DNA of 32,637 bases, from positions 1-32,637 of the forward strand of contig JAWCLH010000030.1 of NCBI GenBank assembly GCA_038851035.1, given 5' to 3'. The first letter of the stretch is position 1; each line of letters begins with the position of its first letter. The stretch comes from Thermoplasmata archaeon. Its GTDB lineage: Archaea; Thermoplasmatota; DTKX01; VGTL01. A program made the position numbers and the translations under genes. The notes under the pieces are model-generated. The model did no database searches, had not been told where the DNA came from, and saw only the letters and a list, made by a program, of their open reading frames with translations. Below are positions 22,601 through 31,296 of this stretch, one piece after another.

Positions 22601-25513
22601 GGCTCCGCCCAGACCGAAGGTCTCCTCTCCGGCGCGACCCACCCCCTTTCCACCAAGTGGACCGCACTTCCCGGGAACCACACTGTGACCGTGATTGCGG
22701 ACCCTGGGCGCGAGATTATCGAGTTGGATGAGGAGAACAATCGACTCCGACTGGCGACAATCAACGTTAGCCTTCCAGACCTCACCGTCCAAAACCTGAC
22801 GGTTTCAGGACCGCCCGTCGTAGGCGCGGAGTGCATCGCCTCGGTCGATGTCCTGAACTTAGGCGAGACCACCCTCAGGGATTTCTACGTATCCTTCTCC
22901 GTGGACGAAACCGTTTTGAAGACCGAGAGACTCGGAGGGTTGCCTGGTGGGGCCTCTTGCTCTGTCTCGGTAAGGCTCCCCGTCCTCGCCGGGCCTCGCT
23001 TATACTCTGTCAGGGTGGACAGCACGCAGGCTGTCAAGGAGCTCGACGAGACCAACAACTTGGCCTACCTGAGTCAAGAAGCGACGCCACCGGCCGAGCT
23101 CTCACTCGTTGGCCTGAGAGTCCAGTCCTATGCTGTGGATGGGGAGGAGGTGGGGATTTTTGCAGAGATTCTGAATTCTGGGGTGGGCAACACCACTGAG
23201 CCATTTCAGGTCTCCTTTTTCGTAGACGGCAGAATCCTCTCCAGCGACGTGATCGGAGGCCTCCCAGCAGGCGAGACCGCTGTCGCAACCGCCCGCTGGA
23301 CCGCCACGCCGGGCCGGCACAGGGTGAGGGCTGTGGTCGACCCCACGGGTGTGGTGCCCGAGGGAAACGAGGGGGACAACGAGCAGCAACGGGACGGTCC
23401 GTCAGTCGAGCACCCAGACCTCACTATCGAGAGGATTTCCACAGTCAGGCTTGGTGGGGAGACGGGCCGCTTCGCAGTCTTTGCCCAACTCGAAAATATC
23501 GGGGGACCAACCCTGAGAACAGTATCGGCTCGGCTGCTCATCGACGGAAGGCCCGCGGAAACGGTGAGCCTGAGGGGACTTACAGCGAGAACAGCAACCA
23601 CGCTATACTTTGAGGCTCAGGCGGCCGCACCCGGCATTCTCTCCGTCTCCGCTGACCCATCCGGAGAGCTTCCGGAGGCAGATGAATCCAACAACGCGGC
23701 CACGGCCCCTTTCCTCCCCCTACCCGAGCTCGAGGGTTCCCGGCCCGACCTCGTCGTCGAGCGCTGGGCGCTCCTCCCCCCCAGCCCGGTCGAAGGGCAG
23801 CAAGCAATGATTCTCGCCACGATAACCAATCTCGGCAACGGCTCCCTGCTCGGCCGGAGCGAGGCCTTGCTCGAGCTCCAGAGCCGGGCGCCTGACCCCA
23901 CCAACCCAAGGAGGGAGGTCATCGTCGGAACATCCAACATCCAGAGTAGCCTTTTGGGCCTCCTGCCGGGAGGCTCTGCAGTCATAAGCTTCCCCTGGAC
24001 AGCGACTGGAGGGAACACCTCACTAACCGTAACCGTCAACCCCTCTCGCCGGATTCCGGAATGGGAAACCGGGAACAACGCACTCAAGGATATTATTGAA
24101 GTCCCCCGACCCAACCTGCAAATTACGGGAGTTGTAAAATGGAGCTTGACGCCAGGGCTCAAGTCCCCCATCTTTGTGCTCATCGAGAATAAAGGTCCGG
24201 GCGACACACTCTCGACGTCGCCGGGAGAGCTCTACATAAACGGCATCCTTAGCTCCCAGCTCCCGCTCCGTGGCCTTCTCTCTGGCCACACTACAGTCTG
24301 CCCCGCTCGTGTCGAGGCCGAGGCGGGAGAGAGCACGCTACTGGCCGTGGCCGACGCCGGAAATAGAATAATCGAGATGGAGAAATCGGGTAACTCCCTT
24401 CTCGAGGGACTCCACCTCAGTTACCCCGACCTCACTATTGCGAACATCACATGGACGCGGCACTTAGACAACGAGAGCATCGTCACGGTCTTCGCAGAAA
24501 TCCGCAACGAGGGTACCGGGGCGGCCGGGAGAGCATTCGAGGTCTCGCTGAGCGCCGACGCGCGCCTAGTGGGGCGGACAATGGTTCCGTGCCTGCGGGC
24601 CAACTCGAGCACGCTGGTATCCTGGAGGTGGCCCCTCGTGCCCGGCAACCACACCCTTTCCGTTGAGGTGGATACAGGCGACTCCATCCTCGAAGCCAGG
24701 GAGAATAACAACAGAATGGACGTCTCGTTCCCCCTATGGAGGAGCGCATATACACCGACCCTCCTCAACCTCAGGCTCACCGGCCTGAGATTCTCCCAGC
24801 AGAACACGGGGAGATGGAATGCCAGCGTCAACACGGTCACCCTTTTCATGACGTTCGAGAATGACGGCCTCGAGAACCTCAGCGCCTCGAGCGCCGACGT
24901 CATCCTCAATGGAAAGCTCCTCAGGACGGTTCCGGTCCCCCCGCTGGCCAATGACAGCGAAGCGGTGGTCGAGCTCGCCTGGGTCGCGCCGGTTGCGGAC
25001 CTGAACGTGAGCGTTCGCCTCGACCCGCGAAGGCGGTTGGCGGAGGACTTCGAGACCGACAATGACCTCACCTTATTTATCCCAGCCAACCACCCTCCCA
25101 TCGCGAGCGCCGGTGGCAACAGGACGATAACCGCCGGCGACAAAATCGAACTCCATCCCCACGCCGACGACCCCGACGTAATCCTTGAGGGCGGAGTTCG
25201 CGTCCCGGGCTACATCGCCCTGTATGAGTGGGACTTGAATGGAGACGGCGTCTACGAACACAACTCAACGATATCGGGCGATGTGACTGCAGTATTCCAC
25301 ACCCCCGGACGCTATATGATTCGCTTCCGTGTCACAGACGACCAAGGAGCGACTGCGGTCTCGGAGGCGGTAATAGTCGTCAGACCAGTAAAGGAGGAGC
25401 AGCTGATTCGAACAGACACTCTGACAATAGCGGCCGTGGGTATCCTCTTCTTTATTCTCGTGCTCTCCGCTGTGTGGCTCGTTAGGGGAAAGGAGGAAAT
25501 CTTCAGGAAATAG
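19700..25513 (+). CDS. Giant surface protein: 16 CARDB-like repeats, PKD-like domain, C-terminal membrane anchor
   Basis: This 1937-residue protein starts with a signal peptide (RRGGGIWRALLPALLLLAPA) after ATG 19700, which has GGAGGAG six to seven nt upstream. The frame is open to 19565, but the earlier stretch is promoter-like. I count 16 consecutive CARDB-like units of about 105 residues, each opening with PDL/DI-type strands (PDLVVSSVSISPPEPEEG), then FxVDG, GLxxG, RWTAxxGxHxxxAxxD and closing E(S/T/E)NN. Examples of closings are ELNETNN, EAVESNN and ELDEENN. A PKD-like domain follows (HPPIASAGGNRTITAG, then YEWDLNGDGVYEHN), then a membrane helix (LTIAAVGILFFILVLSAVWLV) with a basic cytoplasmic end. 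CARDB domains are adhesion or spacer modules. The protein is likely a long stalk on the cell surface; no catalytic domain is seen. There is no PGF-CTERM, unlike the 944-residue protein. Confidence 0.9.
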   Translation: MRRGGGIWRALLPALLLLAPACATLLPSGGNGESGPAPSEEGPQSGRGSERAPGAPALPDLILSNLSRSLDSPGDMSSVTFFATVFNDGAALTQQVTVELFIDGVPQGSSIIGGLFEGGSATVGIPWTALSGQHEALVVVDAQGLIPELNETNNWRVAYFSVPSPDIVVQNVSWYPIRFRDGDAVTINVELRNRGPGSAGRAFVLAASVDQTPLPRQLVGPIPAGASALATLRWTAFSGSRALFLEADAGNSLRETNETNNRAVVLLGADYPDLVVSSVSISPPEPEEGEIAFLNATVTNLGSGSTSDTFQVHFTVDGVSAGAVDIAGLASGSSRSVSIRWRAVAGHHEVRADADASGEILEAVESNNHALTSVRIGMAELSLGGLQWTPALPSDGMVTRVGLSVRNSANNGTRAPFVVALYIDGSCADATTINGLGPQEARNLSLNWTASGGAHELCVVADPHDTVHELNESNNALSLPIIVPMPDLTPTNLTLHPSSPSAGESVEVRVSIRNTGPGNLSRMFLTRLYWEGREVASEVLGGLEAGSSRILSMRWTAEAGEGELTAVVDPEQRIAEANELNNSISIRTGVPFPDITVSQMEWFPPGAGAGERLNVSVRVENKGPGDLTTPVSITLYANASATSTLELGGLGSGRNATISFSLVLPSASLSLSAVVDPLDRVAELSEANNRLTRLFPTGVEAPAPPAQDYFVREPVLLPETPVDGETASVIVTVCAAGTATGPPAPVEVALVADGRIAARGQAVVSAGEGMARLEWKASAGAHKLTIIVDPDGEIPETREDNNRASLALIVGPVNLVVSELAPIQSIVHDGETVCVLCRVENLEPNPTRAAFTLSFYVDGVLETMRELSGLPARASMSEVLSFRALAGDHRLRAVVDPEGSVSETVEEDNEATAEITVRPPDIEVTGITAIREADEGNTVGITATIRNAGAPTVRRVTVIFLVDGFPAGSAQTEGLLSGATHPLSTKWTALPGNHTVTVIADPGREIIELDEENNRLRLATINVSLPDLTVQNLTVSGPPVVGAECIASVDVLNLGETTLRDFYVSFSVDETVLKTERLGGLPGGASCSVSVRLPVLAGPRLYSVRVDSTQAVKELDETNNLAYLSQEATPPAELSLVGLRVQSYAVDGEEVGIFAEILNSGVGNTTEPFQVSFFVDGRILSSDVIGGLPAGETAVATARWTATPGRHRVRAVVDPTGVVPEGNEGDNEQQRDGPSVEHPDLTIERISTVRLGGETGRFAVFAQLENIGGPTLRTVSARLLIDGRPAETVSLRGLTARTATTLYFEAQAAAPGILSVSADPSGELPEADESNNAATAPFLPLPELEGSRPDLVVERWALLPPSPVEGQQAMILATITNLGNGSLLGRSEALLELQSRAPDPTNPRREVIVGTSNIQSSLLGLLPGGSAVISFPWTATGGNTSLTVTVNPSRRIPEWETGNNALKDIIEVPRPNLQITGVVKWSLTPGLKSPIFVLIENKGPGDTLSTSPGELYINGILSSQLPLRGLLSGHTTVCPARVEAEAGESTLLAVADAGNRIIEMEKSGNSLLEGLHLSYPDLTIANITWTRHLDNESIVTVFAEIRNEGTGAAGRAFEVSLSADARLVGRTMVPCLRANSSTLVSWRWPLVPGNHTLSVEVDTGDSILEARENNNRMDVSFPLWRSAYTPTLLNLRLTGLRFSQQNTGRWNASVNTVTLFMTFENDGLENLSASSADVILNGKLLRTVPVPPLANDSEAVVELAWVAPVADLNVSVRLDPRRRLAEDFETDNDLTLFIPANHPPIASAGGNRTITAGDKIELHPHADDPDVILEGGVRVPGYIALYEWDLNGDGVYEHNSTISGDVTAVFHTPGRYMIRFRVTDDQGATAVSEAVIVVRPVKEEQLIRTDTLTIAAVGILFFILVLSAVWLVRGKEEIFRK

Positions 25514-25646
25514 ATAGCCCACGGAGAATCACCTCCTCCACAACGCCTCATCCCCTCCCCTCCCGCATGCACCCTATACTGATTTCTCCCCGGCCCATTC
25601 CACGTTTTCGAATTGGTCTCCTCACCTCGGGCTCCCCGGGCTTGGC

Positions 25647-25655
25647 CAAAAAAAA
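25647..25655 (-). terminator. Oligo-T termination signal behind tRNA-Ser
   Basis: The minus strand has an uninterrupted run of nine T residues, three nt after the discriminator base of the tRNA. Oligo-T runs of this kind end archaeal transcripts. Confidence 0.55.
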
Positions 25656-25658
25656 GAG

Positions 25659-25769
25659 CGCCGAGGGGGAGATTCGAACTCCCGCGGGGGTTGCCCCCCA
25701 CGAGCTTGCTGGTTCCGGCTGTGGCCGGAGGAACTCCAGGCTCGCGCCTTACCGCTGGGCCACCTCGGC
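25659..25769 (-). tRNA. tRNA-Ser (anticodon GGA) with a 27-nt intron
   Basis: The minus strand folds as a class II tRNA. The acceptor is GCCGAGG/CCTCGGC, followed by T8 G9 and a D-stem GCC/GGC. The anticodon stem is CGAGC/GCTCG, and the long variable arm is GGGGG-GCAA-CCCCC. The T-arm is GGGAG-TTCGAAT-CTCCC. G73 and the long variable arm indicate serine. An intron occupies 25707-25733 between positions 37 and 38. Without it the loop is CTGGAGA, giving anticodon GGA. The intron pairs CCAG with CTGG of the loop (4 bp), leaving 3-nt bulges AGT and CAA as in a bulge-helix-bulge, and holds an inner hairpin TCCGGC/GCCGGA. No CCA is encoded. A TATA box 26-36 nt upstream and an oligo-T tail complete the gene. 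Confidence 0.9.
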
Positions 25770-25794
25770 GCTTCAAACGGAAAGAGCGAAGAGA

Positions 25795-25805
25795 CTATAA
25801 AAAAC
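25795..25805 (-). promoter_or_regulatory. TATA box of the tRNA-Ser gene
   Basis: On the minus strand GTTTTTTATAG lies 26-36 nt upstream of the tRNA 5' end at 25769, the expected archaeal spacing. Confidence 0.55.
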
Positions 25806-25880
25806 CAACCGGTTCGACGGGAATAGAGTAGATGCCAATCCTTAACAATCCTTAATAATCAATTCGAAACCAAACCGAAA

Positions 25881-25920
25881 TGAATATATTCCTCATTTAA
25901 TTTGCAAATGTTAATATAGG
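25881..25920 (+). promoter_or_regulatory. AT-rich promoter of the C25 peptidase gene
   Basis: Two TATA-like elements are present: TGAATATATT (25881-25890) and TTAATATAGG (25911-25920). The first would give a leader containing GGGAGGAG (25927-25934). The second would give a nearly leaderless mRNA starting close to the GTG at 25953. Which is used cannot be told from sequence. Confidence 0.4.
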
Positions 25921-25952
25921 TCCCATTGGGAGGAGAATGGGACGGTGCGCCC

Positions 25953-28900
25953 GTGCGTCGGATGCCTTCAACCCACCCCTGCCTGCTGGTCTGCCTGCTT
26001 TTTATCTTAGGCATTCCGGCGACAGAAACCGGCGCACGGGCTCACCAAATCACTCCATCTGAACCACCCTTCGTTACCATTCCCATTAGTTTTCCCGAGG
26101 CAACGTATGAGGAGGCTGGAGAATATATCTGCGTGGAAGTCGAGGGCTGCACGGGGTTGGTCCGTCAGGCCGGTTCCCCTCTCCTTCCCTTCTGGTCCAC
26201 GATGCTGAGCCTCCCCTTAGGCACGCTAATCGATTCTGTCTCCATTGGCGGGGCCTTCTATAGGGAATATATAATTACTCGGACAATCGCCCCGGCCCCT
26301 GAACCCATCCCCTCTCTCCCCGGAGCCTGTCGCCCACCCCTCTTCAAGGGGCCTGTGTACGAAAGGGACCGGCTGTTCCCAGAAACTGAGCTGGACTTTA
26401 CCCTGACAACGGGCTGGGGTCCCGAAGGACCCGAGGCCCACCTATTCATAAAGCTCTACCCATTGAAATACAATCCTCTGAGCGGCAGAGTGGTCCAGCT
26501 TGTGAGCGGGAAAATCGAGGTCCGGTGCATCCCTCCCCCTTCTCCCCTCATGCCTCGCGGCAACGAGACCTACACAATTCTCGCCATCTGTCCCGCGGAA
26601 TTCGAGGGCGAGATGCAGAAGTACGCGGACCACAAAACCTCCATCGGCCTCTCCTGTAGGGTCGTCAACCTGACCGCGGTCTACGACGGCTCGATATTCA
26701 ACGTGAGCGCGGGCCGGGACAGCCAGGAGAAAATCAAGCTCTTTATCAAGCAAGCGCTCGAGAACTGGAGCATCCAGTATGTCGTTCTTGCGGGCGATGT
26801 GGACAAGGTGCCGATTCGCAGGGTCTATATCAATGACATTGATGGCACCTCCACACCAACGGACCTATATTACGGGGACATATACAAGGACGGAGGCCTG
26901 AATTTCTCTGACTGGGATTATGATAGAGACAATGTCTTCGGAGAATCAACATCGAGCAGCGCCAACGCCGACAAAGTTGACCTCGACCCGGACGTGAGCG
27001 TGGGGCGCCTGCCCGCGGGAACAGTGGCGGAGCTCAAGGCCATCATCAACAAAACGATTTCATACGACGAGAACATCACCTCGCGCCCGGACTGGTTCCG
27101 TAACGCGACCCTGGTCGGCACAGATACCTTCGGACCCTCAAGGGGCGACAACTCGGGCATTGCGGAGGGTGAATACGCCTGTGACATGGCCTCCGCCTTT
27201 ATACCCCTGTTCAATTTCTCGAAGTTTTATGAAAAGAGTGGGACATTCAGCATATCCGGTATCACCTCCGCAATGAACGCCGGCTGCGGCCTCGCCCTCT
27301 TCTCGGACCATGGCAGCGTCGGCGGCGTATGCTACCCGGACTCCGGCGGCGGCCCCGGGCTCTCGAGCAGCACGGCGCAGAATCTAAATAATGGCCACAA
27401 GCTCCCCCTGTCGATACTCGACGCCTGCCTAACTCACTCGGTGGACAGCAGCGAGTGCCTCGGGGAGTATCTTATCCTCAACCCGATCGGGGGCAGCATC
27501 GCAAGTATCGGCCACACAAGAATAGGCTATGGGTCTTTTGGGACCTATCACGTGAGATGGAACTCTGGGTATATGCTCGTTCATCTCATCGAGAGCTTCA
27601 GCCAGGGCACGATAGCGCCTGCGGCCATGCTCGACGAGACCAAGAGGAGCTACTTGAACAACGTCGGCATATGGGACTACGCCGACTTCAAGACGCTGGT
27701 CGAGTACATCCAGCTCGGCGACCCCATCGCCTTCATCGGTGGTCCCTGTATAGACGCCACACCCGAGAACGAGAGCCTCTGGGCATATCCCGGCGAGGCC
27801 GTTGAGTACAGAATCACCGTGGCCAACAATGGCCTCCACGCCGAACAGCTCAGTCTGAGCACATCCGGCGGGAGCTGGGTGACCACGCTCGACCCCGAAC
27901 ATCTGCGGCTGAAGGCAGGGGCAACCGCGAACGTCACGGTGCGGGTCGAGGTGCCCGCCCGTGCGCTCGCCTATCAGGAGGAGCTCACCACCCTCTCGAT
28001 TCTGCAGGGCAGTACCGGCATCCCCATCGAGCTAGGCCTGAGGACATGCGTGAAGTGCGTCAGGAAGGTCGAGCTGGCGCTGGAGGTTGGAGAGTTCAGG
28101 GCACTTCCTGGGGACACCGTCCCAGTGAACTTCACCATTAGGAACTCGGGCAACATCGAGGAATCTGCATGTGTGACACTGAGCGGGGGCGGCGGCTGGT
28201 GGACTCCTGAGCTGTCCATCAGCGGTCTCACTGTCGGGCCGTGGGGCGAGAGGGCCGCCTCGCTGGAACTGGCGGTCCCTCAAAAGACCCTGAGCGGTAG
28301 GTACAGCTTCCTAACCGACCTCCGGACCGAGAGCGGTCTTTGCGCCGCCGCACCACTGATGGTAGAGGTGCTCAAAACCTATGGCATCGCCCTTGAGACG
28401 AACCAGACTGAAGCTCTCGCAGGTCCACGAGGAGCACTTTTCCGCGTTAACCTGAAAAACATCGGTAACCACCAAGAGCCCGTCGAGCTCTCCCTAAGTG
28501 GCATCCCCGAGGGCTGGAGCGCCCTCTTCCCCTCCGTCCTGACCCTCGGGGCGTTCGAGGAGCAGGAAATCCAGCTCGTCATTATCCACGCCCGGCGCGC
28601 CCTGGCGGGCCAATACCCCATCTGCTTAACGGCGCGTGACAGCAGCGGCCTCAATAGCGCCTCGCTGGAACTCTCAGCGGTGGTCGAGCGGGTATCGTCC
28701 CTCGAGCTCTCTTGCCCAGATGCCAGGCTCGCGGTGGACCAGGGGTCAGACGTTAGCTTCGAGGCCCTCGTCCATAGCGAATCCAATTTCCCAGAGCACA
28801 TTGAGATTGACATTACGGGTCTGCCCGAGGGATGGGACTGGTTCTTAGGCTCCGAGGAGCTCTCCCTACCACCTTTCTCGAGTGGGAGAGCGGTCGCCAC

Positions 28901-29768
28901 GATTCAGGTCCCGCCGCTCTGCGCCGCCGGGGCCTACCGATTCGAGCTCGTGGCCTCAACGGAGGGTTGGAGCGCCTCGCGGAACCTGACCGTTCAGGTC
29001 AGGGAGAGCAGGAGTTTCACACTCTTGGCAGACATGACGCAGCAAAGGCTTTCCCCGGGAGACTCCGTAGAGTTCAACCTCTCGATTAAGAACACCGGCA
29101 ACTGCGGGGACACCTACGTTCTCTCTCTACAAGACGGCGCGGTCGCCCAGTTCTCAAGGAACTATATTTCAGTGGGGGCCGGAGGGGTGGAGTGCGTCAC
29201 GCTCACGGTCTCCATTCCGGAGAGCGCCGTCTCGGGTTTGAGGCCCCTGCTCGTCAGAGCCGCGTCCTCCATCGACCCCTCGCTCTCGAGGAGCGCTCTT
29301 CTCGAAGTGTGGGTCGAGAGGGTCTCAAGGCTGGAACTCGAGTTCCTGAACTCTTCGATTGTTCTCGAGGGTGGAGAGGGCTTCTTCCCAGTCGTCGTCC
29401 GGAACATGGGCCCGGAGACGGAGACGATCTCTCTGACCCCCCTCCGCGGTCCACTCTGGCCTCTCCCACAGGCTCCAGTCGTAATTCCACCCGGCGGGGT
29501 GAGGGAGCTTGTGGTGCGCTTCGCCGTCCCCTCCGGGACGCCTGCCGGCTTCTATAATATCTCGCTCATCGCGGCCTCGGAGCTGCAGTCGTGGGAACTC
29601 ATCCACAGTGTTCAGGTCGTAGGTCGGCCACACACAGGAGCCAACGGGCTCCCGCCCGGCGGCTCCTCGGTCACCGATTACACTGTATTGCCTGCGGCCC
29701 TCATTGTGCTCCTTCTGGTGACACTTATAGCCGGTTTGGCGCTCATCGCGCGCCTGAGCCGGCGCTGA
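25953..29768 (+). CDS. Secreted gingipain-like C25 cysteine peptidase with NEW3-type repeats and membrane anchor
   Basis: This protein is about 1271 residues. A signal peptide (HPCLLVCLLFILGIPATETGA) leads into a pro-domain of about 190 residues and the C25 peptidase domain (about 200-620). The catalytic dyad is readable: His in LFSDHGSVGG (codon 27309-27311) and Cys in LSILDACLTHSVD (codon 27426-27428). YVVLAGDVDKVPIR, DLYYGDIYKD and DPDVSVGRLPAGT are family landmarks. Six beta repeats of about 95 residues follow (ALEVGEFRALPGDTVPVNFT, ALETNQTEALAGPRGALFRV, LLADMTQQRLSPGDSVEFNL and others), resembling NEW3/CARDB modules. The C-terminus is a membrane helix (PAALIVLLLVTLIAGLALIA) and LSRR. The start is uncertain: GTG 25953 gives a basic n-region, ATG 25962 is close, and TTG 25926 is possible. 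It probably processes surface or external proteins. Confidence 0.87.
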   Translation: MRRMPSTHPCLLVCLLFILGIPATETGARAHQITPSEPPFVTIPISFPEATYEEAGEYICVEVEGCTGLVRQAGSPLLPFWSTMLSLPLGTLIDSVSIGGAFYREYIITRTIAPAPEPIPSLPGACRPPLFKGPVYERDRLFPETELDFTLTTGWGPEGPEAHLFIKLYPLKYNPLSGRVVQLVSGKIEVRCIPPPSPLMPRGNETYTILAICPAEFEGEMQKYADHKTSIGLSCRVVNLTAVYDGSIFNVSAGRDSQEKIKLFIKQALENWSIQYVVLAGDVDKVPIRRVYINDIDGTSTPTDLYYGDIYKDGGLNFSDWDYDRDNVFGESTSSSANADKVDLDPDVSVGRLPAGTVAELKAIINKTISYDENITSRPDWFRNATLVGTDTFGPSRGDNSGIAEGEYACDMASAFIPLFNFSKFYEKSGTFSISGITSAMNAGCGLALFSDHGSVGGVCYPDSGGGPGLSSSTAQNLNNGHKLPLSILDACLTHSVDSSECLGEYLILNPIGGSIASIGHTRIGYGSFGTYHVRWNSGYMLVHLIESFSQGTIAPAAMLDETKRSYLNNVGIWDYADFKTLVEYIQLGDPIAFIGGPCIDATPENESLWAYPGEAVEYRITVANNGLHAEQLSLSTSGGSWVTTLDPEHLRLKAGATANVTVRVEVPARALAYQEELTTLSILQGSTGIPIELGLRTCVKCVRKVELALEVGEFRALPGDTVPVNFTIRNSGNIEESACVTLSGGGGWWTPELSISGLTVGPWGERAASLELAVPQKTLSGRYSFLTDLRTESGLCAAAPLMVEVLKTYGIALETNQTEALAGPRGALFRVNLKNIGNHQEPVELSLSGIPEGWSALFPSVLTLGAFEEQEIQLVIIHARRALAGQYPICLTARDSSGLNSASLELSAVVERVSSLELSCPDARLAVDQGSDVSFEALVHSESNFPEHIEIDITGLPEGWDWFLGSEELSLPPFSSGRAVATIQVPPLCAAGAYRFELVASTEGWSASRNLTVQVRESRSFTLLADMTQQRLSPGDSVEFNLSIKNTGNCGDTYVLSLQDGAVAQFSRNYISVGAGGVECVTLTVSIPESAVSGLRPLLVRAASSIDPSLSRSALLEVWVERVSRLELEFLNSSIVLEGGEGFFPVVVRNMGPETETISLTPLRGPLWPLPQAPVVIPPGGVRELVVRFAVPSGTPAGFYNISLIAASELQSWELIHSVQVVGRPHTGANGLPPGGSSVTDYTVLPAALIVLLLVTLIAGLALIARLSRR

Positions 29769-29844
29769 GCAGGCGAAGAATCTGTCCCCCGCCTCTGAGA
29801 AGCCGAGGGCTCGGTGGAGCCTTGGGCGCCTTAATGACCAGCCG

Positions 29845-31296
29845 TCACCCGTGACGCTTCCCCGTGTCCGAGGCCCCGTGGCTCAGGACGTGGTGGTACA
29901 TTTCCACAGGCATCAGGGACGAGGCGGCCCTCTCCACGACCTCGCTTAGCGCGGGGTGTATATGCATCCCATTGGCTATCGGTGCTAGGCTCTTCTCCTG
30001 GGTGTACATCAGCGTCACTAGCTCCTGAATCAGCAGGGAGGCGTGGGGGCCTATTATGTGCGCGCCGAGAATTCTCCCGGCCCTGGCCTCAGCGATTATC
30101 TTTGCGAAGCATCCGCTGGCCTCCATCGCGAGCCCCTTCGCCGTCTCTCCATAGTCGGCCCTCCCTATCAAAACGCGCTCCCTCCCCAGCGCACGAACCG
30201 CCTCTGCCTCGCTCATTCCGACGCTCGCTATCTCCGGGTATGTGAAGACCGCGTGGGGCACCGCGCGGTAGTCCACCTTTACTCTCTGCCCAAGAACGGA
30301 GTTCTGATAGACGACGAGCGACTCGTAGTTTGCGGCGTGCTTGAACATATACCTCCCAATGGCGTCGCCTAGTGCCCATACGCCTGGTGCAGTTGTCTCG
30401 AGATATTCATTCACGAGAATCCAGCCCCTCCTGTCCGTCATCACCCCTCCCCTCTCTGGGTGGAGGATGTCGGTGTTGGGGGCCCTCCCCGTCGCCACCA
30501 AAATCTCGTCCACGGCGATAGAGCTAGTGCTACCCGTTGCCCTATCTACCGCGTGGATGAGCTTTTCTCCTTTAGGACCTACATCCACACCCACGACCTC
30601 GTGGTTGGTCAGCAGATTGAGGTACAGGCGCATGTGCTCCGCGGCATGCTCCGATACCTCGGGCTCCTCCCCAGGTAGAATTCTCGGGTTCCGGCCTATA
30701 ATGGTGACCGATGAGCCCATCGCTGAGAAGAAGTGGCCGTATTCCGCCGCTATATAGCCGCCCCCAATTATCCCGATTCTCGCAGGCAGCTCCCTCCAAC
30801 CCAGCACACTGTCGCTTGTGTGAAAGCCTGTCCTCTCGAGCCCCCGAATCGGCGGTACAAACGGTCTTGAGCCCGTGCAGAGCACAATTGTGCGGGAGCG
30901 GATTTTCTCGCCGCTGACGGAGAGCGTGTAGGGCTCGACGAACTCCGCGCGGCTCGGATAGTAGTCAATGTTAGGAGAACTCTCGAGGCCTCGCCGAATT
31001 TGCTCTATCTCCTCGTTAATCATCCGCCGCATCCTCTCCATCACCCTTGTGAAGTCCGCGCGCACTGGACCCGTTTCGACCCCAAAGTGCTTGGCATCCT
31101 GAGCCGTTCTGAGCACATCGGCCGAATGGAGAAGAATCTTTGTCGGTATGCAGCCTCTCGTTAGGCAAATTCCGCCGGGTGGGTCCTTGTCTATGATAGC
31201 CACCCTCACGCCGGCGCGATGCCTAAGCATGGGGGCCACGATATTCATCCCCGAGCCCGTGCCGATCAGGACGAGGTCGTACTCCCTCACAGTCAT
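29845..31296 (-). CDS. Pyridine nucleotide-disulfide oxidoreductase (dihydrolipoamide dehydrogenase / mycothione-reductase-like)
   Basis: This 483-residue flavoprotein begins with the FAD motif LVLIGTGSGMNIV (9-21). The redox-active disulfide is Cys44 and Cys49 in GGICLTRGCIPTKIL. The NAD(P) motif IGIIGGGYIAAEYGHF, the second FAD motif PGVWALGDAIG and the dimer-interface acid-base pair (MHIHPALSEVVERA, His and Glu) are all present, so the enzyme should be active. The spacing CLTRGC is standard Cx4C. Dihydrolipoamide dehydrogenase passes electrons from lipoyl groups to NAD. The GTGSGM start is also common in mycothione-reductase-type members, so the disulfide substrate is not certain. No 2-oxoacid dehydrogenase or lipoyl genes are nearby. 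The start ATG 31296 gives the FAD strand in the normal place. Confidence 0.88.
   Translation of the reverse strand: MTVREYDLVLIGTGSGMNIVAPMLRHRAGVRVAIIDKDPPGGICLTRGCIPTKILLHSADVLRTAQDAKHFGVETGPVRADFTRVMERMRRMINEEIEQIRRGLESSPNIDYYPSRAEFVEPYTLSVSGEKIRSRTIVLCTGSRPFVPPIRGLERTGFHTSDSVLGWRELPARIGIIGGGYIAAEYGHFFSAMGSSVTIIGRNPRILPGEEPEVSEHAAEHMRLYLNLLTNHEVVGVDVGPKGEKLIHAVDRATGSTSSIAVDEILVATGRAPNTDILHPERGGVMTDRRGWILVNEYLETTAPGVWALGDAIGRYMFKHAANYESLVVYQNSVLGQRVKVDYRAVPHAVFTYPEIASVGMSEAEAVRALGRERVLIGRADYGETAKGLAMEASGCFAKIIAEARAGRILGAHIIGPHASLLIQELVTLMYTQEKSLAPIANGMHIHPALSEVVERAASSLMPVEMYHHVLSHGASDTGKRHG

Noticed and set aside
25659-25769. Class II tRNA read as tRNA-Leu
   Set aside because: The discriminator is G and the spliced anticodon loop CTGGAGA gives GGA, both pointing to serine.
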